Positions 1-10,374 of a DNA stretch of 64,000 nt are shown here, one piece after another. The stretch is from Neospora caninum Liverpool (lineage: Eukaryota; Apicomplexa; Conoidasida; Eucoccidiorida; Sarcocystidae): NCBI RefSeq assembly GCF_000208865.1, contig NC_018395.1, forward strand, positions 3,131,920-3,195,919. The letters run 5' to 3'. Position numbers and translations under genes: made by a program. Numbering within the stretch: position 1 is the stretch's first letter; each line of letters starts with the position of its first letter. The notes under the pieces are model-generated. The model did not search any database. It saw nothing but the letters and a program-made list of their open reading frames with translations, and had not been told where the DNA came from.

Positions 1-953
1 AGCCAGTGGGTAAGCCTTCCAAACTGAGGACGTTGGTTTTAGATGAAGTCAGCTTGATTCTACAGGGAAACACGTGACAATCAACGCGGCCGAGTACGTG
101 AAAAAGGCTGATGAAGGCACCGAAGCTGGAGGGGTGATATCCAGACTATCACGTGCTGCCGACAAATTACAAGTGAGAGTCTGCTGTTGTTTGGAGCCTC
201 ATATCTGTTGAAGCATTACGCTGTATAGGAGACGGCACAACAACTGGTTTCCCCGAAGCCGCAGCGGAAAGCAGAAGAGCCGGAAGAGGAAGAGGATGTC
301 GAAGATGAGACTGAAGAGGGTGAATCAGAAGAGAAATTTTAGGAAGAGGAATGTCCGTTTTCTTAGTTAATCCACGTTTCCCACTAGGAGTAGAAACCGT
401 GTGAAAGATAACAACCATGGGCATAATCGTTAACCGTGCACCTCCAGCTCGAACGCAGAGGATGCGTCTCCTAAGAACAGCTTCTTGGAACCAGGTTGAT
501 ACCGGCACCAAATGATGTGACTCCACGGGCGCGAATAAAGCGTAAAATGTGGGACTTACGAACTGTCGACACTTCGCTGTAATTGCACTGGAGCTAATCT
601 GCCATTTTATTTGATGCTAGCCTGATGGGTATTTTAATCAGTCTGTGGGACGTGTTCGTCACGTTATAATCAGTAGGTGTCGGGAGATGGACATGTAATT
701 CGTGACAGCGCCTGCCTCGCAACCTTTCTCATCCGCGGAACACTCACGAGTTGTGACTACGGAAAAACTATTTTGGGTAACATGTTCTTCAGTATGGCCG
801 GGGAACCAATACACACAGTGAACCGCGCAGGGAATTTTAGACACCGTGTCATATGTGGTTGTACCGGTTCCAATGCACGCCAGGGGTAAAACGACAAGGC
901 TAGGCGGTAACTCCGGACACGGCAAAAATCTCGCATTCAGTGTCCATACAAAC
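1..953. other. Downstream flank of the kinase gene, no gene seen
   Basis: This stretch follows the proposed stop codon of the minus-strand kinase gene. It contains only short open frames with no recognisable composition, splice logic or family motif. It most likely holds the 3' untranslated region of that gene and intergenic DNA. Confidence 0.4.
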
Positions 954-3900
954 CTATCGTAAAGTGTTAAGGGGAAATGCAGTCGCGCCAGCACCGACTC
1001 TGCAAGCAAGCTGTTGTCCTTGACCTTCAGCGCTGTTGCCGGTTGTCGGCCTAGGCGCAGGCAGTGGAACTAGAGGCGACACAGAGTGAGATACTATTGC
1101 GCACTCCGAACGCGAATCGTGTTCTCTGTTCCAGTCGGAGCGAACACCTGGCTGATTTGTCCCAGACCGCCTCATAGTCGTCCTCGACGCCTGTTGACTC
1201 TGAATAATAACGCAACCACATATGAAAAATAAGCACCCCCGCGCTCGTACACAATACGATGAGCGTCTCACACTGATCGTACGTCATTCAAGCCTTGCCA
1301 GCTTACCGGCGCCAAGGGATCAGTCGGAGTGTTCTTCTTTTGTAAAAGATTCACTATCTCTTCCGTTGCTCTGTCGAGTCGTTCTCGGTCATTTAGAATT
1401 CGGCGGACGCGGACGTCGTCAATAATGTCATCCGTTGAAGGTCGATTGGCGCTGTCCTGCAGCACGTACTCAGATGCATAAGGCAAAAACCGCCATACGG
1501 AGTCGTACGGGAAAATATTTATCTCGGGAGTGTGCCTTCACTGTGGTACCCTCACCTTTGCCGTTAAGGCTCCGATAAGCAGCTTGAAAATGGGGTCTCT
1601 GCAAGCAAGAGTAATGAACGTGCAGCGACACTTTTTTGAGAAACGTCTAGCATCCAGGACGTTCCAGAGTTCCCTGAGGATCGCCCAATCAGCTCCGTGC
1701 CAGCTCACTCTGTTCCTCGATCTGTGATGTTCTCACCGTGGAGGGTGTTGAGGAAATGATAAACGCGTGTGTCCAAGGATCAATCGGCGGCAGCTGGATG
1801 GCTCTTTGTCTGTGTACGGGACGCGCGCGTAGCACATCGCGTAAAGAATCATCCCAAGGCTCCACATATCTGACTTCATGTCATAATTCGGGCTGAAGAG
1901 GCCCTGCAACGCAAAACCACAACGGACAGTCCCCACGGTTGCTCTGCCATCCCTGTACGAACAAGGATAGGTATTTGAACCAGCAACAGGTGTCAAGACC
2001 ACCTGCCCATACTCACCCGTTCATCAGTCTCGAGCAGCTCCGGGGCCGTGAATTCGATCGTCCCCGTGAATCCGTTTCGGTCGGCACGGAAAATCCTCTC
2101 TCCCAGGAGTTCTGCCGTGCCAAAGTCGGATAGCTGAGCTCGGCACTGTAGTTTGCCTGTCATGCGCTCAACTGAGTGCTGCAGAAGTACATTCGGTGGC
2201 TTCATGTCTCTGTACAAGATGGCGCTGTGGTGGAGATGTTGGAGGCCAAAAAGGATATCAAAGAACAATTTCCAGATCTGATCGTCCGTCAGGTAACGTG
2301 ATGGTGGATTCTCCACCCCGCGGTCCCAGATCAGGTTTTCTAGACTATCTGCGCAAAGAACACACGAATATAACATGCCTACACATTTTTCGCAGGCGCG
2401 GCTGTCGGAAGTTCCGCAGAACACGGTCGCACGACTTTACCCACTATACGTACTTTCGATGGCGCACACTCAACATGATGACCAAACTGGCCCTCGCTAG
2501 CCACACATATCAAGAGTCACCTCCTGCTTACCGCCGTTACAGTATTCCATGAGGACGAAAAGCCAAGGAACCCAAGGGCACATGGGGTTTGACCGATGCA
2601 TCTGCAGGGGATGCCACACGCAGCGTTATACGCATTTCCAATTTTCGCATGGAGAGCTGCAAATTGACACGTGTTCGTTTGTGATGAGTTCCGTCTTGCT
2701 CACGTGGACAGCGTTCGCAAGCAAAAAGCCCAGAACGAAGTGCCTATGGAAAACTGGCGCGACGTCTGTCTGTTGTCTCCCTCACAGCAGCGTGTACAAC
2801 GTCGTGACTCCAAAAAGGAACTCACCTCCAGCCACGAGTGCTTGTAATCCACAATGTTCGGATGATGGAGCTTTTCCCTGATTTTAACTTCTTGAAGCAT
2901 CTGCAAGCGGCGCACGCGCGGGACAAGGAGGCAAGCATTCGCAAATGTGTTACGTATTTTAGCCAAAACGCTGCGGTGCTCGCGGGGACGATGCGCATCA
3001 ACCTTGCTTCAGCACACGGTTGCGTCGGCGTCCCGTAGGCTAGAATCACTATTCAGCAACCCACACAGTCGGTAGTAGTGATTCATGTAGGGTCAGTGTC
3101 AGCACTACACTGCGGATGGCACGATGGCGTCTCAGCAAGATCTCGTTAGCGCTGACACTGATGACCTCGAATTTGAATCTGTTCAAAGTGCTTGTCTGGA
3201 AAGATTCTGTACATAACTTTCACCAGGGCAGTAAACGCTTTTTACTGACAAAGAACAGACTGGCAATCGGGACACGAAGTCCGCTTGACTGTCCGTCTGA
3301 CATAGACCCACGGCAGACTGTTTCGGACTGTACAACCTCTCTAGATCCGCGCGCGCTCACCACGGCAGGGAAAAACTGAGCTTCTCGTGGCTTACCTTTG
3401 CCAGCCAGTGCTTGTCGTCTCCGACAGGAAGCTTCTTGACGGCGTACTCGCCAAGCGTGAGCTCGTCAAGGATATGTGTGCAGAGGTACACCTGGCCATA
3501 GCTCCCGCTCCCCAGTTTTCGCTTTTCAATGAAGAAACGGTTGTAGTAGCCGGTGATCAAAAGTTCCACGGGAATGTTCTGCAAGATAATGCGCGAACAC
3601 ATCGTCCATATCGACACTGGTGCTGTCAAAAAAACATGCTGACTGAGAAACGTTTGCGACATGTGGCTAGAGCACGCTTCTTGCCCACCTCCCCCTTCAG
3701 CTCCCCCGCAAACTCCCCAGATGTCCAACGCCCCGGCAACCCCCCCCCCCCCCCATATGTCCACTGCCCCCGCAAACACCCCATAGGAATGGAATTCTAA
3801 AAAAATCCACAACGGTAGCGCACTACGCTATACCGAAAGGAGCGATTCCAGAGCCTGGACGCACTAACCCGGGTGGAGGGTATCGATTCCGCTCCTGGAG

Positions 3901-5595
3901 GCTGACACGCTGCGAAAGAGAAGAACGGGGATTGAGCCTCATCGCGCGTGGCAGGATTGGCTTGCCTAAGTTCAGGAGAGTCACCGTCGGCTTCGAAGTC
4001 CGTTGAAGACGAACTACTTGAGTATCCCGCAGCATACGTGCTCTCCCCCGCGGCAGTGCGGTGTTGCCTCGTCGGGTCGGCATTGTGTAGACCACTCGGA
4101 GAGGCCTCTCCACTCTGTCTCCGTGTTTGGAAAAGTGTGTTGACTGTTGACGTTGACGACGATGAGCGAGATTCACTGGTATAGCGGGAAGGACTGTCTG
4201 GTGCCTCTGAAGAGGTGTTGTAAGACAGAAGGGCTGTCGTGGGCGGTGAGGAAACATCCGACGTGTCAAGCACGACAGACGACAGAGACGAAGAAGGGAT
4301 CTCAGACGGCTCAGAGGCAAACCGGCTGTACCGTCTCGGCGACGCTGCTGAGCTTTGTTGCCTCCTAAGACGTCTGAAGAGATGCTGAAGGATCTGAAAG
4401 TACGTTCGAGCTTCAAAGGAAAACTGCTTCATGTCAGCAGTTTGCCCACAGAGGGGACACCGGCCCATCGGACTGCAGTCAACCCACACAGCCGCGAGAG
4501 AACACAGCATCAATCGTTGCAGAGACCACGAATGAACAGGGCACCGGCCACCTGAACGTCCCAGCAATCGTTCACGGTTTTGCGGCGAGCCGTGCAGTCC
4601 AAATCCTCTGAGAAACATTCGAACAGAGTATGGGTGTTCTCACCAAAAACGTTGCAACAGGATATAGAGGGGACTGTCAGGTCGCTGAGCACATGGCGTC
4701 GCCGAAAAGAGAACAGCAACGGGATCAGCGCACATAGTGGGAACAACTAACGGCAGCGTGGATCCTGGTTCCGTGCAACATTTGGCTGTATGCTGCTGGA
4801 TAAACAGTCCCGATAGAGACTGGAGTTCCGCCTGTGTTGGGACGGAGGTGAGGTCGAAAGAACGCCGAGCCAGCATACCGGTGCTGAGACACAACAACGG
4901 GGAGGGAGGTGTTTCGTGTAGCCTAAACACATGAGGTCGGAAACCCCCTTCCGTCCCAAAATGTGTGGGAAACACGGCCAAAATAGCATGAACAACGCCA
5001 ATTTCCCGTGCCGGCTGCGCGAGTGACACAAGAACGCGGAGCAGTTGGAACGACACAGAAGTGAGAGGAAAGGCCCTTACTTGAGGCTGAGTGCTCTTTC
5101 TTCTGCCGCTGTGATGGCTCTCGCCCCGGCCCTGTTGGTGTGCGGGTTGAACAGGACGATATTCCGGTTCTTGTACAAGACGATCTCATAGTTGTTCGTT
5201 AACGCCGTATCTGTGGATACCGGCGTTGAAAGACGGAGTTCTCCAGACGGACAGCGGAGGCCCTCTTGAGCGCCGCCACCCAAGGAAGGAGTCGCGCCAT
5301 CACAGGGAGGCAGCGAGAGAAGCCCGCACTCTCCCGGCAAAGCGAGCAAAATAGGTTGGTGCGGGGGCGAATCGTGGGCATAGTGCAGCGACCAATCCCC
5401 GCTAGCGCCCGCTTCTCTACTGGAATGTGTTGCTGACCGACACTGGCGAGTCTCCACCGCGGGTAGAACTTCGAACGAAGACATGAATTCGGAGACACGC
5501 GCATGGTCTTCTGTTGTTTCGGGCAGCGCCACTGGCACGAGCGTACCCCGCTGCTCATCTAGCGGGTTCCTGGCCCGCCCCGAGTGACTGTCCAT
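954..5595 (-). CDS. IKS-family serine/threonine protein kinase, ten exons
   Basis: The model has exons at 5595-5081, 4472-3869, 3578-3396, 2900-2826, 2601-2532, 2348-2017, 1903-1737, 1598-1556, 1456-1307 and 1199-954. All phases agree and the product is 794 residues. The kinase domain shows a Gly loop GSGSYG (396-401), Lys in AVKK (421), the helix-C Glu in QEVK (438), a catalytic YRDMKPPN (528-535), DFG (557-559) and APE (584-586). It therefore looks active, although the usual His of HRD is Tyr. Before it come a segment ending in NIVLFNPHTNR, a CPLCG knuckle (177-181) and a Ser-rich linker. From memory, a short N-terminal block plus a Cys pair upstream of the kinase resembles the fungal and protist IKS kinases, and this is my reason for the family call. 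The substrate is unknown. The start is the first ATG (preceded in frame by GTG). The last intron is the least certain, because a competing frame encodes a membrane segment. Confidence 0.72.
3740..3754. repeat. Poly-C tract in a kinase intron
   Basis: Fifteen consecutive C residues lie in intron 2 of the kinase gene, within a C-rich stretch of near-repeats (about 3690-3790) based on CCCGCAA and CCCC blocks. Such a run would be poly-G in the transcript and may vary in length between strains. Confidence 0.85.
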
Positions 5596-6281
5596 CACGC
5601 ACGAAAAGATTTAAGTGTGTGGTGGCGACAAACTTGACGCAAATCACGCAAGAGGTACTTATACAACCCCTGTAATTTCGCGCAAGACCGGGCTCGTCCT
5701 CGACGACACAACACGTGTGCTCCGTTGCGTCTGTGCAGACAGCCAAGATGGCGGCTCCTGGTGAAAGACCCGTTAACGCATGGCACGATGCAAAACGCAA
5801 AGGGAAATGTAGCGAGAAGACCGTGATTTTCCAAAGGGAGAGGTTGACCTGCGAAGAACCGGCTCGATACTCAAAACATAACCACCAGCACGAACACAAC
5901 CCCGACGGGATTGGAGGGAAGACACCACGTCGACTTTAACAGAAGAGAGAGGGACCTGAGAAAAAGAATACATCCTACGGCCAATGTGTCGTAACCGGAG
6001 TGACGTACATGTTTAATTTAGAGACAAAAGCAGGAAAATGGCAAATGCCCGGCCGCCGCGGCGCTGCCTTGTGAAAAGTAACTGCGATACTGCGGATTTT
6101 GCATGCCTACTTCAAACGCGTCCGCTCGCGGACCCGCGATCCGGCATCTCGAGCCTGGTGCTCTTTCATTGCTCTTTTATCCTCATCGATTGTAAAGAAC
6201 GTTGTAGTCATCAACCAGATGAGTCGCTTTCGACAAATGGCCTCATTCTGCTGCGCTGGGGCTTTCGGACGGCCTATTCGG
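5596..6281. other. Upstream region of the kinase gene
   Basis: This region lies between the kinase start codon and the stop of the next minus-strand candidate gene. I see no supported coding exon. It probably holds the kinase promoter and 5' leader, and the 3' end of the neighbouring transcript. Confidence 0.4.
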
Positions 6282-6775
6282 TCACTCGTTTGCCTTGGAG
6301 TTCTGCCAACTAGCTGCGATCGAGAAGAGGATACAGAGGAATCCCTGCTCAAGTCCGCGGTTTTCAGGTATAGCAAGTGTCTCAGTCTTCTCCAACTCAT
6401 CATGTAAGTCACTGACTTTTGCTTCATGGGAAAGCACCTCTGCGCATGACCCCCAGAAATCTCGAAGTTGTGTTTTGAATAGAGGAGTTCACCTTGGAAG
6501 CAGGGACCAAGCGGCGAAGAACGATCCCAACCACTCCGGGTGTCCGGGAACGTCGGCTCACAGAGTTTGCTCTGTTTCTTCCCCAAAGTTCCCTTAAGAA
6601 AGAGAAAACCAGAAAGGAACCGCCAAGAGTACCTTGGAACATTTTGCTCCGCCTGCTTCTGCTTCGGCGAGAGCAAAACGTGAGAACACGGCCATACGCA
6701 GTGGTGAGATATCTCGCCGACCTGCCCCGGTGCACGGACTTTCTTGGCGTTCACAAAAGAAGGGATTAATTCCAT
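6282..6775 (-). CDS. Candidate small gene, unknown, four short exons
   Basis: The proposed exons are 6775-6722, 6658-6633, 6592-6493 and 6437-6282. Introns start GTCGGC, GTACTC and GTGAAC; the first is atypical. The acceptor at 6593 follows a strong pyrimidine run, and all phases agree. The product is 111 residues. The last exon is the most convincing: it reads as an amphipathic helix (HEAKVSDLHDELEKTE) followed by a hydrophobic stretch (FLCILFSIAAS) and a stop. No family is recognised. The ATG at 6775 may be only an internal Met, in which case these exons are the 3' end of a larger minus-strand gene reaching toward 10.3 kb. Transcript evidence would settle this. Confidence 0.4.
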
Positions 6776-9700
6776 TAATGTAGTACTGATACAGGAATGG
6801 AATCCTAAATAGTGGCAGTCTTTAAATGCTAATGGGGTAGCCGATCGCTTGCAAGGCAGCTATACTGTTCCTGGGCGATCTGTCGGACTCCTTACTCTGC
6901 CTTCCCTACCCACGTCTACGAACCTCAGCATCACTAGCAAACCATTCAATCAGCACACCTGTATTGTGCGTTCAAAAAAACAATTGCCATCTCCCTGTCC
7001 AGATAAAAGGCCGATTCTTCCAACTGTTCGTAAAATCGGATTCGTCTTTGCGTGTATTTGGTTTTGCCGACGCTATTTATTCCCACCCGTTCGTGCTTTC
7101 CGAATCCCTTTTTTCGCAGCAAAAATTCACTGGCGAGCAGTTGTTACGGAGGACCTCTGCCCGTTTCACTTCTAATGAAACACCTACCGCTCGCAGGAAG
7201 TATGCCGATCGGGGATTGACGATACTGTTGTTCGCTCCAGGCTCTATTTGAACACATTGATTCCTGTTTCGTAAGTGAACCACATCGTCTCCAGCAGATG
7301 CCGTTTCCATAGAGCGACAATACCTAGACTTTTTCACTCTTTCCAACAGCAGTGGCGTTCAACGTTGTCGAATCCGGGCTGGCTCCCATTAAACTGAAAT
7401 GGAAATAGTGTCGTCGGAATGGCAAGAAACCCATTTCACCCTTGGAGCTGCCGGAAATAGATGCAACTGCTAATTACGAACACACTTGGCAGTGCATGTG
7501 CGCGAGCGTGGTCGGATGTCGACATCCACAACATCACGACTGATACTATGCCTGTTGGAATCCTACATATGACATTTGAGGCACTAGCCTAGATATATGG
7601 AAGCCGATGGACGTGACACGCAGATTTTGGACTTCAAATGCATAGAAGACGCTCATAGAAATAAAAGTGCTACTCCTGCCGATCACCAGACCTATCTATT
7701 CAAGTTGTCCACGGGATCCTAATAGTGGAACAGCTGACTCCACAAGACTGTAGTGAGATCCGCCCGGTTACAGGTTAGGATTGCAGAAACACCTTGTTAG
7801 CTGTGTGCCGACGCTGTCTCATCACTTTCCTGCTAGTTCAATCCGACGGTTCGTGATGCCGCGACCATGGTGTGCATGAGTCATCTTGGGTCCCGTATGC
7901 GTCAGCATGCTCGAATCATGGTCATATCTCTGCTTTTTGCTATCGTTAATGTCTTCGCCCCGGGAAGATCAGCCTCTGTACAGAACTCCCGTGCAGTTTA
8001 TTCCAAACAATGAATAGCACACTGGTAAGAGCTCCGTCAGCCTTGAGCGCAAGGTACACCGTGCAGGTTACTTGCTTCGGGGTGGATAGAAAAGACGCAC
8101 TAACCGACCTTTGTTGTTTTTTTTGCAAATAGCCTGCTTGGGCACACTCACGGTGAACGTCCACAACAAGCACCAGGAGAGTATAGGGACGTTTGGTGCT
8201 TCTTTGGTACAGCCGTGGTCTGGGCAATCTATTCTTGAGTAGCGGCCTTACATAAAATGGTCCGTAGCAATTTGGGAATGACAGACGACCACTGAGAGGA
8301 GAAAAAACGGGAGAAAATCATGCGAAATTCTTTACCTGTCGTATATTTTTGCCACTTTTTCCCCACAAACCCATTAGCGTTGTTGCTGGGGTTTCGAACG
8401 TGTACACTTTCGGGCTGCGTCTCACAGACACATCGCATGCACACACGGTCCTGTCGCCGGTATCATAAAGAAGAATAGTCGTTAAGGGAAGCGTAGGGGA
8501 ATTAATCGACCCGTGCAAAAAACACCGCCATTTCAGCAAAATATTCGTACAGTGGAGAATCCAGAAACGGTCAATGTTATTCTTCGCAGCTCTACGCTAC
8601 GAGGAGCAGCTTGGCTGTCACCCACTCTGAGGAGCATGCACGAACATCGCCCCCAAAACTCGCAGTAGCACGAAGCCTTGCTCTGAACGGAATCATACGC
8701 CCACATTCCATTTGCCGCGCCGCTTCTTTTTCTTCCTTTACTCGGAGAATGCGTGTTCTGCTTGTTTGGATTGGGACGTTTTGCGGGTCACAGGGAATAT
8801 CTACAGTGTGTATCCTGCGGAGGGGAACTGCGGCGGTGTCACTATCCCGTGCCTGTCCCAGTAGACTTTTCTGCAGTTTTTGTCTTCAAGACCGCATGTC
8901 ATGCACGAAACTGCTGGTTATCCGTTACCTTCTGCGCGTTGGCTTGTTGCAAATTGCATGCTCTTTGCTAATTGAATGTTCAAGAGGCGATCTGCGCCGT
9001 ACTTGCTGCGCCTCGGCGCCGGTGACCTCAGCTGTTAACGCTGCGCCACAGCCAGCCGTCGTCAGAACTCTTTTCAAACCAACAGACAAGCGTACTTGAG
9101 ACTGTCGATGCATCTGCACAGGAAAATGTAGCGTTGAAGCAGTTTTTTTCCCGCGAGGTGACACGGCTCCGGTTCTCGCGGCTACCGGCTCTGCTTTTTC
9201 CGAGGAAATCTGTGCCGACGCGACACCAAGTGTGACACTTGGCGCTTTTCCTCGTTTCTGGTTTTTTTTCTGGTTGCTAGGAGCTCTCAAGAAGCTGCAG
9301 CATGAAACACGACGTCAGGAGTCGCGGCGTACAAAACACGCTCATGTTCAGTCCCGCTATGAATTTCCCCCGAACTGCTCGCTTCGATGTCGTTTCTCTA
9401 GTATGTCGGAGGATGTTGGGTGCCGTTCCTCACTATCCAGGGGTAATCCAGACATCGCGCAGGCTCTTCCTTGATGCTTCTGACAAATTTGTCAGAACTT
9501 CAGGAGCTCGACAGCCGCGCTACGCCGTCGCCTGCGCCGGCGTCATCTTCTTCTCCATGCATTGAGAGTGCGCACATGGATCGTATCCAGTTCTCTTTCC
9601 TCCTCTTCGAAGAACCAGTGGGACCGTCTGGCCACCTTCGCTTCCTCGTTCCGAGCTGGCGGCCATGAACCTCTACTGATCAAGAAAGCTCTGTAACTGG

Positions 9701-10374
9701 GTATCGGCGGAACGGAGTTGTTCCCGAACAACCAGATCATGTTGGCTATGTCCGGATTGGGGCCGGAGCGAACCAAGCGGTGTCTCAGTGCTTCTAAAGG
9801 GGGGTGCGGCTTCTGCTGCATGAGCGTTTCCACGAGCACTCTCTGACCCGTGCGAAGGCCGATTCACGCGAACCCAAGCAGAACCGGTCCAACCAAGAGA
9901 AGCCTGAGCTCGCTGGTATTCTGCAGGCGCGCTGCAAAAAGAGCACTCGTGCACAGCGTCATCAGGGAGAGGTGCGCAGACTCGAGGCAAATACCAACTG
10001 TAAAGCAAAGGATCGTCGTGCCAAGAGGGAGCGCATGAACAACGAGAGACAAGTCGTGTTGGACAGCCGAGACGGAGTTCTTCCCTGTACCGCAGATTCG
10101 GTTAAGTGTCCTGTCTCTTCATGGTCTCGTAGGCACCCCGACCTGACGCGTGCTGCGGGACCTTCCGCCACGAGCGAACGACGGAGGTGGGCTGGGGGGC
10201 GAGGAAGGGCGCGGTGCACACTGTTCTGGACGCTGGACCTCCAGGTTCCCTTTTCAAACAACCGGGTGAAGGGATGCGGCAGCAGCCTTCCGGCTGGTCT
10301 CACTCCTTAACGGTGCCCGCGCTGGGGCGTGCGAAAGAGGAACTTGAAGAAAGCTCTTGTTGCCAGCGGCAACC
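6776..10374 (-). other. Region with scattered minus-strand exon-like pieces, no complete gene model
   Basis: No continuous gene could be built here. The minus strand holds splice-like pieces. One is an intron-like 44-nt segment at 8335-8292 (donor GTAAAG, acceptor after TTTTTTCTCCTCTCAG) joining two open frames. Another is a possible terminal exon at 9675-9500, open after a TTGATCAG acceptor and ending in GVARLSSS then a stop. An open minus frame at 9543-9839 also looks protein-like (for example ALRHRLVRSGPNPD). Phases between these pieces do not join. They may be parts of one multi-exon gene or chance frames. The right end should contain the promoter of the plus-strand gene at 10375. Confidence 0.25.
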
